A stretch of DNA of 64,000 nt from Clostridia bacterium (GTDB lineage Bacteria > Bacillota > DSM-521 > Neomoorellales > SLTJ01): assembly GCA_004347685.1 (NCBI GenBank), contig SLTJ01000001.1, positions 62,001-126,000 of the forward strand, given 5' to 3'. This document shows positions 32,458-41,791 of this stretch, piece after piece. The notes under the pieces are model-generated. The model was not told the DNA's origin. It made no database searches and was given only the letters and a program-made list of their open reading frames with translations. Numbering within the stretch: the first letter of the stretch is position 1; every line of letters begins with the position of its first letter. Both the position numbers and the translations under genes were made by a program.

Positions 32458-33957
32458 TTGGGCGGCAAGGACATCACTACTCTACGCGGAACTCTGGATT
32501 ACCTGGAGCAAGAAGGCGAACTGCTGAAAACCGACGCGGAAATTGATCCGATATACGAGATCGCCGGGGTAGAGAAAGCCCTGGAGAACGGTCCGGCCAT
32601 CCTGTTTAACAACATCAAAGGTTATCCCAACGCCAGGGATGCAGGCAATCTCTTTGCCCGCAAGGACCGGCTGGCCAAGATTTTTGATGTTGATACCCAC
32701 CAGAACACCAAATTTAAGTTCCTGAAAGCCATCAAGCACCCACTGGCACCAAAGGTGGTAGAGGCAGCCCCATGCCAGGAAGTGGTGCTGACAGAAAACC
32801 TTGACGTGCTTGCTACCATACCCATTATTAAGCATACAGAAAAAGACGCTGGCCGCATTTTGGGCGGAGGAATTATCTTTCTAGGTGGCGAATATTTCGA
32901 CGGAGGTAGCCATATTTCTCTCAACCGTGTTCATTTTCGCGGCAAGGACTGGGCCAGTATTTCCACCGGTTTGGAATACCACCTCTACAAGTCGGTGGGC
33001 GTGAAGCACCGGGGCAAAAAGGTTCCGATTACAATTAACATCGGCAATTCACCGGCAGTATGCGAATGCGCCGGTGGTGCCGGCACCCATACCATGATCC
33101 CGCCCGGCAGCGACGAACTGGCCATTGCTGGCGCCCTACAGGGAAAGCCGGTGGAGATAGTCAAGGCCAGGACTGTGGACGCCTACGCGATAGCAGATTC
33201 GGAGTGGGTCATTGAAGGATATATTGACACCAGCACCAAGGTGTGGGAAAGCGACGAATCCGAGCAGAACCAGAAGGCAGATACCTATCCCTTTTTCCCG
33301 GAATGGCCAGGGTACCTGGGGAGAGCCTATAAAGTCTTCAGGTTTCAGGTAACAGCTATCACCCATCGTTCCGACCGGCCGATTTTCTATAGCCCCCTGG
33401 CCGATTCCTACGAAGGGCTGTTGCTGGGGCTCCCCTTCCGGGAAGCCTGCCTGTACGAGGAGGCCAACCGGCTCTATCCGGGGCTGGTGCAAGATGTTAA
33501 CATCCTCTACGGCATGGGCGGCTGGTCCAGTGCTGTATATCAGATCAAGAAAAGAAGGCCGGCTGACGAGGGGTACCAGAAGAACGTCTTGCTGACCGCC
33601 TTCGGCACCCTCCCCGGCTGTCGCATTGCCATGGCGGTAGACGAAGATATTGACATTTATTGCGCCGAGGATCTTCTCTGGGCCCTGTCTACCCGGGTAG
33701 ACCCCACCAAGGACATTTTCTTCATCCCCGGCAAGGCCCATGCTTTTATCCCTGTAGCCAGATATAATCCTGAGACTCAGGCCCTGGCCATAGACGCCAC
33801 CGCGCCCTTCCAGTATAAGTTCCTCTTTGAGCGGGCGCACTACCCGGTAGACCGGGTGGACGTAAACCGCTGGTTCGGCAAGGAAGAAGTCACCAGGGCC
33901 CTCGCGCAGCAACTGGACAGCGAACGGGCCGTGAGCATGGCTAAAAACGGCTGGTGA
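32458..33957 (+). CDS. UbiD-family decarboxylase
   Basis: 499 residues from TTG 32458 behind GAGGAGG. It has the full UbiD fold (GGKDITTLRGTLDYLEQEGE at the start; a metal/prenyl-FMN region INIGNSPAVCECAGGAGTHT ~200; conserved acidic segment YEGLLLGLPFREACLYEEAN ~318-337). These enzymes (de)carboxylate aromatic or unsaturated acids with prenylated FMN. No ubiX prenyltransferase is in this window, so the cofactor must be made elsewhere. The neighbours (acyl-CoA synthetase, TAXI-TRAP transporter) suggest a route for an imported carboxylic acid. The substrate cannot be read from the sequence. Confidence 0.9.
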   Translation: MGGKDITTLRGTLDYLEQEGELLKTDAEIDPIYEIAGVEKALENGPAILFNNIKGYPNARDAGNLFARKDRLAKIFDVDTHQNTKFKFLKAIKHPLAPKVVEAAPCQEVVLTENLDVLATIPIIKHTEKDAGRILGGGIIFLGGEYFDGGSHISLNRVHFRGKDWASISTGLEYHLYKSVGVKHRGKKVPITINIGNSPAVCECAGGAGTHTMIPPGSDELAIAGALQGKPVEIVKARTVDAYAIADSEWVIEGYIDTSTKVWESDESEQNQKADTYPFFPEWPGYLGRAYKVFRFQVTAITHRSDRPIFYSPLADSYEGLLLGLPFREACLYEEANRLYPGLVQDVNILYGMGGWSSAVYQIKKRRPADEGYQKNVLLTAFGTLPGCRIAMAVDEDIDIYCAEDLLWALSTRVDPTKDIFFIPGKAHAFIPVARYNPETQALAIDATAPFQYKFLFERAHYPVDRVDVNRWFGKEEVTRALAQQLDSERAVSMAKNGW

Positions 33958-34123
33958 GTGGTACACAAAAATTAGAAAAACAGGGGTGACACAGAGGCAA
34001 CCTCATTCCCCCTGGAGCAGAAAACCTTGGCGCCGCGGGCAACAACGAAAGGCGGTAACGACGGCCAGGCACGGTTGGTAAGCCCGGTTTGAAGAGACTC
34101 CGAAAGCGGAGGCGACAAAAAGA

Positions 34124-36283
34124 TTGGGGAAACCTAAGCTTGATGCTTTGTTTAAGCCGTCGGCAATTGCCCACATTGGGGCGTCCGCTGATTTTACCAA
34201 AATCAGCGGACGGCCCCTGCGCTTCCTTTTGGAAATGGGCTATGCCGGGATGGTCTACCCTGTCAACCCGCAATACGATAATATTGGCGGACTCAAATGC
34301 TATCCCGATGTAGAGCAGCTCCCGTCCGGAATAGAGCTGGCCATAGTCAGCCTGCCGGCCCCGGCGGCGGTGGACGCGGTGGAGAAGTTTGCCCGGAAGG
34401 GTGGCCGGGCCGCTGTGATCATTTCTGCCGGTTTTGCCGAAGCTGGCCCCGAGGGGCAGAAATTACAGAAGAGGGTGCAGGAAGTAGCCGCTAAATACGA
34501 TCTGGCCGTCTGCGGGCCGAACTGTTCAGGTTTGATGAACGTCGGCGACAGGGTCACAGCCACCTTCAGCAGCGGTCTGGAGAGGGGACTGCCGCTAGAC
34601 GGCCCCGTGGCCATGGTGGGCCAGAGCGGCGCCCTGAGTTCTAATTTTCTGGCTGCAGCCAAGGATGCAGGCATAGGCTTTACCTACTGGGTAAGTACTG
34701 GCAATGAAGCGGTTTGTAATTTCAACGATTATGTGGCCTATTTCTTAGAAGACCCACGTACCGAAGTGGTGGTGGGCTACGTAGAGGATATCCGCCAGGG
34801 GCGACAGTTCAAAGAAGTCGCCAAACGCGCCCTGGAGCTCGGCAAGCCTATTATCCTCCTTAAGGTAGGCGTTTCCCAGGCCGGAGCCCGGGCCAGTTTC
34901 TCCCACACCGGCGCCCTGGCCAGCGCCGACAGCATCTACCAGGCCGTGTTTTCCCAACTGGGGGTTATCCGCGCCCACAACCTGGACGAGCTTTTTGACT
35001 TTGCCCGGGTGTGTACGGCCCGGGTCAGACCCCGGGGTAAACGGGCGGTCATCCTTACGGCTTCCGGCGGGGCCGGGGTGCTCATGAGCGATGCCTGCGA
35101 AGCCGAAGGTCTGGACCTGATCGAGGTATCAGAGGGACAAAGGGAGCGGTTGAGAAGAGCCTTGGGGCCCATTGCCGCGCGGGTGGCCATGCATAACCCC
35201 ATTGACTTTCCCGCCGAGGTCCTGGCCCGGCCCGAAATGCTGCGCCAGGCCTGTGAAGTCTTTGCCCACGACGACGAGGTAGATATAATCATCCTTTACG
35301 CCGGCATCCTTCCTGACGGCGGCGAGGAAAAGCTGGCGCGGGAGATAATCCAGGTAGCCACCAATTGTTCCAAACTGGTAGTCACCAACTGGTTTCCCAC
35401 CCCGCCAGCCCATGTGCTGCAAATGTTAACCGCAGCCCGCATCCCCTACTTTACCGAACCTACCCGGGGGGTGAAGGCCGCAGCCAGGCTGGCCGATTAC
35501 TGCCTCCTGCGAAAGGAATACCTGGACCGGCGGGGAAAGCCTGAACCGGAGCCGGCGATCCGGCCCGAAATCCTGGCCGAGGGTAAGAGCTACCTTGCGG
35601 AACTAAAAAAGGAACTAGGTGGCCGTAACCAACTTACCGAATACGAGGGCAAGAAACTCCTGGCCAAATTCGGCTTCCCGGTACCCCGGGGCGGGCTGGC
35701 CCGCACCGCCGAGGAGGCGGTAACCATCGCCGAGGGCCTGGGCTATCCGGTGGTGGTGAAGGTGGTTTCACCGGAGATCATGCACAAGACGGAGGCCGGC
35801 GGCATCCGGGTCGGCCTGAAGGGCCCGGAGGAAGTGCAAGAAGCTTTTGCCGCGGTCACCACCAGCGCCAGGACGTACAAGCCGGGGGCTGACGTGTGGG
35901 GGGTGCTGGTAGAAGAAATGATTGCCGGCGTCAGGGAGGTGATAGTAGGCCTCACCAACGATCGCTCCTTCGGCCCGGTGATAAGCTTTGGGCTGGGCGG
36001 CGTCTTTGTCGAGATACTCCGGGACGTGGCTTTCCTGCCTATACCCTTTGCCTGGGACGAGGCGCAGAATCTGCTGGCGAAGGTCAAGGGGTACCCCTTG
36101 CTGGCGGGTTTCCGCGGGGCTGAACCCGGCGATACCGAGGCCGTCGTCTCCGTGCTGATGCGTTTGCAGACCATGATCTTGACCCTGGGAGGCGAGATCG
36201 CCGAGCTGGACATTAATCCCTTGATGATCTGTGGCGCCGGCCAGGGCGCTGCGGTGGGCGATTGCCTGTTAGTATTGGCCTAA
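34124..36283 (+). CDS. ADP-forming acyl-CoA synthetase (acetate--CoA ligase family)
   Basis: 719 residues from TTG 34124, a fused alpha-beta NDP-forming acyl-CoA synthetase. The CoA-binding N-terminus has PSAIAHIGASADFTKISGRP (~12-31); VGQSGALSSNF (~166-176) and FSHTGALASADSIYQ with the phospho-histidine (~259-273) follow. The C-terminal ATP-grasp domain runs from LTEYEGKKLLAKFGFPVPRG (~500) to EIAELDINPLMICG. Such enzymes either activate an acid with ATP or make ATP from an acyl-CoA. Between the UbiD and TRAP genes, the likely role is CoA activation of the imported acid or energy recovery at the end of its pathway. Confidence 0.92.
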   Translation: MGKPKLDALFKPSAIAHIGASADFTKISGRPLRFLLEMGYAGMVYPVNPQYDNIGGLKCYPDVEQLPSGIELAIVSLPAPAAVDAVEKFARKGGRAAVIISAGFAEAGPEGQKLQKRVQEVAAKYDLAVCGPNCSGLMNVGDRVTATFSSGLERGLPLDGPVAMVGQSGALSSNFLAAAKDAGIGFTYWVSTGNEAVCNFNDYVAYFLEDPRTEVVVGYVEDIRQGRQFKEVAKRALELGKPIILLKVGVSQAGARASFSHTGALASADSIYQAVFSQLGVIRAHNLDELFDFARVCTARVRPRGKRAVILTASGGAGVLMSDACEAEGLDLIEVSEGQRERLRRALGPIAARVAMHNPIDFPAEVLARPEMLRQACEVFAHDDEVDIIILYAGILPDGGEEKLAREIIQVATNCSKLVVTNWFPTPPAHVLQMLTAARIPYFTEPTRGVKAAARLADYCLLRKEYLDRRGKPEPEPAIRPEILAEGKSYLAELKKELGGRNQLTEYEGKKLLAKFGFPVPRGGLARTAEEAVTIAEGLGYPVVVKVVSPEIMHKTEAGGIRVGLKGPEEVQEAFAAVTTSARTYKPGADVWGVLVEEMIAGVREVIVGLTNDRSFGPVISFGLGGVFVEILRDVAFLPIPFAWDEAQNLLAKVKGYPLLAGFRGAEPGDTEAVVSVLMRLQTMILTLGGEIAELDINPLMICGAGQGAAVGDCLLVLA

Positions 36284-36303
36284 ATTTTTTCTTGGGAGGG
36301 TGG

Positions 36304-37410
36304 ATGATGAAAACAAGCCGTATCCTGGTACTTTTGTTGTCCCTCGCCATGGTTTTGGTTCTGGTGGCCGCCTGCGGGCAAGAAGCCGAATCGCCCACCT
36401 CAGGCCCGGCCGCAGGTCAATCCGGGACCGCTGGGTCACAACCTGCGGCCGTCGAACTTCCCAAAGTGGTCAACATTGGTACCAACCAGGTAGGATCAAC
36501 CTATCACTCCGTCGGGAGCGTACTGGCCACGGTGATGACCAAGTACTCGCCCATCCCGGCTAAGGTGGTGCCGCTGACCGGCTCGCTGGAATGGATTCCC
36601 ATGATGTTGACCAAGGAAATTGATCTGGGGATAGTGGGAGACTATGAGGCCTGGGCCGCGCTGCACGGGAAAGAGGACTTTGAAAAGCTGGGTCAGGGCA
36701 AGGGTTTTCCCTTGCGCCTAGTGGCTGCGGGGCATCATAATCAGACCACGATGTTGACCTCGGAAGCATCCGGCATTAAGACGGGAGCCGATTTGAAGGG
36801 GAAGAGAGTTACGCTTACCTACAGTGCCGGGGGGCTTATTCTCAAGAAACAACCTTACGCTTTTTTAGCCAATCTCGGGCTACAGCCCGGCGATGTTAAA
36901 GACGTGCCCATGTCGGCCATGGCCGAGGGCGTCAAGGCGGTTATCGAGGGCCGCGCCGACGTGGCCATGGACGTCTCCCTGACGGCACCGGCCGTACAGG
37001 AGCTGGAGGCGGCCAAGGGGGCGAGGTTTATCTCGCTGGATCCGTCTTCTGAGGCTATTGCCAGGGCCGCGGAGATAATACCCGGTTTTCAGGTCAAAAA
37101 GGTTGATCCGGCCCCAGGCCGTGCCGGGGTGAAAGAGCCCACGTACTTCGCCGATTATCCCGTCTATCTGGTCAGCCGGGCCGACTTGCCGGACCAGGCG
37201 GTGGGGGAACTCCTTAAGGCCCTTTGGGATCACAACGATGAAATTGTCTCTGCCGCCAAGCCCCTTAACGAGTGGACAAAGGCAGCCTTCGTAACGTCCA
37301 ACCCGATTATTCCATACCACCCTGGGGCGGTGAAGTTCTACAAGGAGATAGGGGCTTGGCCATCAGATCTCGATGCCAAACAGGATCAGTTACTCCAGGA
37401 AGCGAAGTAG
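36304..37410 (+). CDS. TAXI-family TRAP transporter solute receptor (lipoprotein)
   Basis: About 368 residues. ATG 36304 behind GGGAGGGTGG gives a lipoprotein signal with lipobox LVAAC (~residue 24), then a Ser/Pro/Gly linker and the receptor domain beginning VVNIGTNQVGSTYHSVGSVL, the TAXI pattern. LKGKRVTLTYSAGG (~167-180) and GRADVAMDVSLTAP are typical. It binds an organic anion outside the membrane and hands it to the fused permease encoded 98 bases downstream. A stem-loop in that gap could stabilise its mRNA for higher expression. Confidence 0.93.
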   Translation: MMKTSRILVLLLSLAMVLVLVAACGQEAESPTSGPAAGQSGTAGSQPAAVELPKVVNIGTNQVGSTYHSVGSVLATVMTKYSPIPAKVVPLTGSLEWIPMMLTKEIDLGIVGDYEAWAALHGKEDFEKLGQGKGFPLRLVAAGHHNQTTMLTSEASGIKTGADLKGKRVTLTYSAGGLILKKQPYAFLANLGLQPGDVKDVPMSAMAEGVKAVIEGRADVAMDVSLTAPAVQELEAAKGARFISLDPSSEAIARAAEIIPGFQVKKVDPAPGRAGVKEPTYFADYPVYLVSRADLPDQAVGELLKALWDHNDEIVSAAKPLNEWTKAAFVTSNPIIPYHPGAVKFYKEIGAWPSDLDAKQDQLLQEAK

Positions 37411-37438
37411 CAAGTATTGATTTGGATTCTTTATTTTG

Positions 37439-37479
37439 GTGCCCCTGGTGTCTGGCGGTATGTGGATAGCCGGGGGCAC
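37439..37479 (+). other. Stem-loop between TRAP receptor and permease genes
   Basis: GTGCCCC (37439-37445) and GGGGCAC (37473-37479) form a perfect 7-bp stem without T-run. Such intercistronic hairpins often protect receptor mRNA. Confidence 0.45.
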
Positions 37480-37508
37480 GAACCTCACCTTGGTGTGGAG
37501 GGTCAGCG

Positions 37509-39449
37509 GTGGACGAAAACGAACGTGGGCAATACCGCATCTTCTCTGGCATGCTGGGAGGGTTTGAAAGGTGCCTGGCCGTGGCCCTCCCATTGCTGGG
37601 AGTCGCCTTTATCCTGCATCTTCCCGATTCTCTCCTCGGCATCAGCGTCCTGATGCAACAATACGTAGCCCTCTTTCTGGCAGCCGCGCTTTTGCTCGTT
37701 TTTATGGGGGTACCCGCCTCGGGAAGCGCCCCCAGAGACAGGTGGCCTTGGTATGATATCCTGCTGGCCGTAACCGCCTGTCTGGCCTGTTTATATGTGG
37801 TGGGTTTTTACCCCACCTTGATACTCGGCCTGGGGCAGACCACCTTGCTTAAGTCCGTTCTGGGTGCGGTAATCCTTGTGTGCGTTTTGGAGGCGACCCG
37901 TCGGGTAGCCGGCTGGACCCTGACCATTGTGGTTTTAGTTTTTATATTTTACGCCAAGTTCACCAACCTGTTCCCCAGTTTTCTGTACGGGCAGCCGTTA
38001 AGTTGGGCCAGGTTGCTGAATTACGTATATCTCGGCGCGGACGCCGTCTTCGGCTCAATAATAGCCATAGCCGCTACCACGGTACTGGCCTTCGTACTGT
38101 TTGGCCAGTTTTTATCCGGTACCGGCGGCAGCACTTTCCTGATCAGCCTGGCCCAGGGGGTTATGGGCCGTTACCGGGGCGGACCGGCTAAGGTCGCAGT
38201 GGTAGCCAGCGGTCTGTTCGGGATGATTTCCGGAAGCGCCGTGGCCAACGTCGTCAGCACCGGCATCATAACCATCCCGATGATGAAGCGCACGGGTTAC
38301 CCGCCGTACTTCGCCGGGGCGGTGGAAGCGGCTGCCTCTACGGGCGGCTCAATCATGCCACCAGTGATGGGCGCGGCCGCCTTCCTGATGGCCCAGTTCC
38401 TGGGAATCCCCTACGCCAGCGTGGCCCTGGCCGCTTTCATCCCCGCCGTCCTATATTACCTGGGAATTTTCATCCAGGTTGACTTGCGGGCGGCCAAGGT
38501 AGGACTGAAGGGGTTGGAACGCTCCATGATCCCATCTATAAAGAATACTCTGGCGCAGGGCTGGATCTTTATCGTCCCCATGGTGGTGCTGGTCTATGCA
38601 TTGTTGGTGCTGTACCTCCCGGCCGAACTCGCGGCCATGTATTCTGTCGCCAGCCTGCTGGTGGTCGCCACGTTAAGAAAGGAAAGCAGGATAGCGCTGG
38701 CCAAGGTGCTGGAGATGCTTGAGGGCGCCGGCTGGGCCCTTCTCGATATAGGCATTGTCTGTGCCGTGGTGGGTTTCGTAGTGGGTCTCGTGTCTGTCAC
38801 CGGCCTGGCCTTTTCCTTGCCCCAGGCCCTGGTAAGCCTGGCCGGCGGAAACATATATGTCTTGCTGCTGTTGACAGCAGGCATTACCGTTATCATGGGC
38901 ATGGGCTTGCCCATCACCGCCAGTTACGCTCTCATGGCGGTTATCGCGGTGCCTGCCCTGGCACAGTTGGGGGTTCAGCCCCTGGCGGCGCACCTATTCG
39001 TGCTCTACTTTGCTGCCATGTCCTTTATTACGCCGCCGGTGGCCCTGGCTGCCTATGCCGCAGCTTCGGTGGCCGGAGCGCCTATGGTGCAGACTGGGTG
39101 GCAGGCAGTCCGCCTGGCCATATCGGCCTTCCTGGTGCCCTTTGTCTTCATCTTTCACCCGCCTTTGCTGGCCATGGGATCAGCAGGCAGCGTGATCACC
39201 TCGTTCATCTTTACTGCCATTGGTGTCGTCGCCCTGGCCATGGCGCTGGAAGGCTATGTTCTCCGGATGCTGGGGCTGCCTGAGAGGGTGTTCCTGGGTG
39301 CTGCCGGAGTCCTGATGATCCTGCCGGAAATGATCAGCACCCTGGTCGGGCTGGTTGTTGTAGCGGCCATTGTGATGCTTGAGTTTATCCGGCGCAAGCA
39401 GGTTTCATCGGTCGTATTTAATGAAACGCGGGCTGAAGGCCAGGGATAA
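37509..39449 (+). CDS. TRAP transporter permease, 4TM/12TM fusion
   Basis: 646 residues, GTG 37509 with GGAGGG upstream. About four helices of the small (DctQ-like) subunit are fused to the 12-helix DctM-like permease. VASGLFGMISGSAVANVVST followed by GIITIPMMKRTGYPP (~235-270) and VEAAASTGGSIMPPVMGAAA (~277-296) are signature segments of the fused TAXI-type permease. It imports an organic acid with sodium or protons. The last helices (VVALAMALEGYVLRM onwards, ~577-640) are partly duplicated in the next small ORF. Confidence 0.93.
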   Translation: MDENERGQYRIFSGMLGGFERCLAVALPLLGVAFILHLPDSLLGISVLMQQYVALFLAAALLLVFMGVPASGSAPRDRWPWYDILLAVTACLACLYVVGFYPTLILGLGQTTLLKSVLGAVILVCVLEATRRVAGWTLTIVVLVFIFYAKFTNLFPSFLYGQPLSWARLLNYVYLGADAVFGSIIAIAATTVLAFVLFGQFLSGTGGSTFLISLAQGVMGRYRGGPAKVAVVASGLFGMISGSAVANVVSTGIITIPMMKRTGYPPYFAGAVEAAASTGGSIMPPVMGAAAFLMAQFLGIPYASVALAAFIPAVLYYLGIFIQVDLRAAKVGLKGLERSMIPSIKNTLAQGWIFIVPMVVLVYALLVLYLPAELAAMYSVASLLVVATLRKESRIALAKVLEMLEGAGWALLDIGIVCAVVGFVVGLVSVTGLAFSLPQALVSLAGGNIYVLLLLTAGITVIMGMGLPITASYALMAVIAVPALAQLGVQPLAAHLFVLYFAAMSFITPPVALAAYAAASVAGAPMVQTGWQAVRLAISAFLVPFVFIFHPPLLAMGSAGSVITSFIFTAIGVVALAMALEGYVLRMLGLPERVFLGAAGVLMILPEMISTLVGLVVVAAIVMLEFIRRKQVSSVVFNETRAEGQG

Positions 39450-39484
39450 CGGGTCCTAGCGCCGGGTAGGTGTAATGGCAAAGG

Positions 39485-39781
39485 GTGGGCCGGGAACTGC
39501 TATTGAACCGGTCGCATCTGCGCCATGGGGTAGCTAACAAGCTGGACAGCAAAATTGAAGAGCAGCGCAAGGAATTAGCTGGAGTGTCCGCCACAGGCGT
39601 GGCTGCCCTGGCGGCTGCCCTCGAGGGATATATCTTCCGGGAGAGGCCTATAGTTTATAGGGTAATTCTTGGGGTCTCTGGAATCCTGGTCATATTCCCC
39701 GAGTTGGTCACCACTGTTATCGGCCTGGTAGCCGTAATAGCAGTGGGGGCGTGGAATTGTTGTGGCACCAGTCGCATCTAG
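39485..39781 (+). CDS. Chimeric ORF: coiled-coil piece plus TRAP-permease tail duplicate
   Basis: 98 residues. Residues ~18-33 (KLDSKIEEQRKELAG) match the coiled-coil protein at 41264 (KLDTKIEEQRKEIRQ). Residues ~37-90 (GVAALAAALEGYIFRERPIV and on to LVTTVIGLVAVIAV) match the C-terminal helices of the upstream TRAP permease (GVVALAMALEGYVLRM ... MISTLVGLVVVAAIV). It looks like a duplicated permease tail with a coiled-coil start in front, probably a gene remnant. No strong ribosome site is seen at GTG 39485. Confidence 0.5.
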   Translation: MGRELLLNRSHLRHGVANKLDSKIEEQRKELAGVSATGVAALAAALEGYIFRERPIVYRVILGVSGILVIFPELVTTVIGLVAVIAVGAWNCCGTSRI

Positions 39782-39844
39782 CCCGTCAAATAGCCGAAGG
39801 GTAGTGACCGGAGAAAGCCGTGAGCGGCTGGGAGAGAGTTACGC

Positions 39845-41059
39845 ATGTATCGCTTAGCCCTCCCCCTGATCTATCTTACAGGGGGCGTTTACAACATAGC
39901 TTTGTTTGTTGCGGTTATCCTCATCCCTTTATATGCCCTCTCTTTAGGTCTTGACCCCATGTCCATCGCTGTGCTGGTTTCGGTGCCGGCGGCGATGCAG
40001 TTGGTTACCAGATTTATAGGCGGAGCCATGACTGATAGATGGGGGGAGAAAAACGTCCTGCTTGTTAGCTATGGGGGGATAGCCCTAACAGGGCTGGCAT
40101 TTGCGGGTGCCCGCGGCTTTTGGGCTATGATGGCGGCCCAGTTTCTTTTGAGCTTTTCGCGGGGATTATTCTGGAGCCCGGCGCAGACTTATCTCTCTAA
40201 GTTGCCCGGGAGTAAGGTTCGCCTGGGCCAGATTATGGGCTACTTTAATGGGACTACCAGTGCCGGAGCTGTGGCCGGTCTTATGGTAGGAGGAATGCTG
40301 CCGGAAAGGGTGGGTTACAGCCTGTCTTTCCTGGGCGTGGCTGCTTTGGGAGTCACCTGCCTGGTATTTCTATTCTTTTTGCCCTCCCTACCGAAGAAGG
40401 GAGCAGGGGCGGTGCGGGGAACAGGTTTTGGGGGACTGTTGGAAGTAGCGAAGATCAAGCCTCTGTACCTGGCAGGGATTTGCGCTTTTGTAGCTGCTTT
40501 GCCCATGAGCCTGGTGGGGTCCTTTTACCCGATCTACCTGGATGACGTGGGATTTAGTGAAGACGTCATCGGGATACTTACTGCCCTGCGATCTGTAGGC
40601 ATGGTCATCGCCGGTGTTTTCCTGGGGAAATACGTGGATTTACTCAGTCCTGTTCTTTCGTACAGCCTCGGCCTCGTAGCGGCCGGGGCTGGCCTCGCCC
40701 TTACCAGGTTTACGGCGGATGGTCTGGCTCTTGCCTTGCTCATTTCCCTCACGGGGACAGGTGCCGGCGTGGCGAATACCCTTTACCAGACTTTGACGGC
40801 CCGGTACAGCCCGGAGGATAAGCGTGGGGCGGCCATGGCCTTGACAGGTAACTTCTGGGGAGCTTCGCTGTTAGTCACTCCTCTTGTGTTTGGCCTGATT
40901 ACCGAGCTTATCAGCCTGGCGTCTTCTTTTCTGATCGTGGGGATGGCTGTAATTATTACTGGGGCTCTCGGGCCAGTGATGTTCAAATGGTTGTTGCCTG
41001 CCGCCTATTTGCAGCCTCAGCCCGCCCTGGAGAGCCCGGGCCGGGTGAAAGGCGAATGA
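39845..41059 (+). CDS. Major facilitator superfamily transporter
   Basis: 404 residues with twelve hydrophobic helices. The loop 2-3 motif GGAMTDRWGEKNVLL (~60-74) is the MFS A-motif variant, and GLVVAGAGLAL/LFLSLTGTGAG-like glycine-rich helices follow in the second half (TGTGAGVANTLYQTLTARYS). The substrate is not evident. It sits downstream of the TRAP genes but after a 65-base gap with no obvious ribosome site other than GAGAGAGTT. Confidence 0.85.
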   Translation: MYRLALPLIYLTGGVYNIALFVAVILIPLYALSLGLDPMSIAVLVSVPAAMQLVTRFIGGAMTDRWGEKNVLLVSYGGIALTGLAFAGARGFWAMMAAQFLLSFSRGLFWSPAQTYLSKLPGSKVRLGQIMGYFNGTTSAGAVAGLMVGGMLPERVGYSLSFLGVAALGVTCLVFLFFLPSLPKKGAGAVRGTGFGGLLEVAKIKPLYLAGICAFVAALPMSLVGSFYPIYLDDVGFSEDVIGILTALRSVGMVIAGVFLGKYVDLLSPVLSYSLGLVAAGAGLALTRFTADGLALALLISLTGTGAGVANTLYQTLTARYSPEDKRGAAMALTGNFWGASLLVTPLVFGLITELISLASSFLIVGMAVIITGALGPVMFKWLLPAAYLQPQPALESPGRVKGE

Positions 41060-41263
41060 GGGCGGGCAGAGCTATGGGTGGAAATATAAATTAGGTCAAC
41101 TCCATGTTGATTCCAGGTTCTGCCCGTGGTATGATGGGGGTGGGAGGCGAGTCTTGATAGCCATGCCTGAGGAGGAACTTTTAAAGCAGCAGGTAGCCGC
41201 GGGGAGGAAGGTCGGAAGCCGGAGGTTACCTATGGAACAGTCTTTGACCCCTTTGGGCTGATT

Positions 41264-41791
41264 TTGCAACAACTCAATAAGCTGGATACAAGAATTGAAG
41301 ATCAGCGTAAGGAAATAAAGCAGGATTTCGAGAAGCTGGATACCAAAATCGAAGAGCAGCGCAAGGAAATAAGGCAGGGTATCCGGGCGCTGCGGGAGGA
41401 GATGAAGCAGGGGGATCAGACCCTACGGGAAGAGATGAACCAAGGTATCCAGGCGCTGCGGGAGGAAATGAAGCAGGGGGATCAGGCCCTACGGGAAGAG
41501 ATGAGGCAGGGTATCCGGGCGCTGCGGGAGGAAATGAAGCAGGGGGATCAGACCCTACGGGAAGAGATGAACCAAGGTATCCAGGCCCTGCGGGAGGAAA
41601 TGAGGCAGGGGGACCAGGCCCTGTGGCAGGAGATGCAGGGCCTGCGGCAGCAAATGGAGCAAGGTTTCCAGGTGCTGCACCAGGAAATCCACGGCCTCAG
41701 CCGCTGGGCCATAGGTACGATAATAGCTGTGGCCGTTGGTCTCGGCGGAGTTATAGCGTCGCTTCTGGCTATTTTAGCCCGAATGCCCTAG
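41264..41791 (+). CDS. Hendecad coiled-coil protein with C-terminal membrane anchor
   Basis: 175 residues. After two 18-residue repeats (KLDTRIEDQRKEIKQDFE, KLDTKIEEQRKEIRQGIR) come at least eight consecutive 11-residue repeats of type ALREEMKQGDQ (~residues 42-129); DNA repeats of 66 bases underlie them. A membrane helix (AIGTIIAVAVGLGGVIASLL, ~148-167) closes the protein. The start is uncertain: TTG 41264 has no ribosome site, the frame is open back to 41171, and a better start region (ATG 41163, MPEEELLKQQVAAGRK) is in another frame that stops at 41260, which suggests a frameshift. Function unknown; an extended membrane-tethered rod is likely. Confidence 0.65.
   Translation: MQQLNKLDTRIEDQRKEIKQDFEKLDTKIEEQRKEIRQGIRALREEMKQGDQTLREEMNQGIQALREEMKQGDQALREEMRQGIRALREEMKQGDQTLREEMNQGIQALREEMRQGDQALWQEMQGLRQQMEQGFQVLHQEIHGLSRWAIGTIIAVAVGLGGVIASLLAILARMP

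Noticed and set aside
33958-34123. Possible riboswitch between the UbiD and acyl-CoA synthetase genes
   Set aside because: A small GAGG/CCTC hairpin is present, but no B12 box or other known conserved core.
41386-41650. CRISPR-like regular repeats
   Set aside because: The 66-base repeats are contiguous coding DNA for 11-residue coiled-coil units, with no unique spacers.
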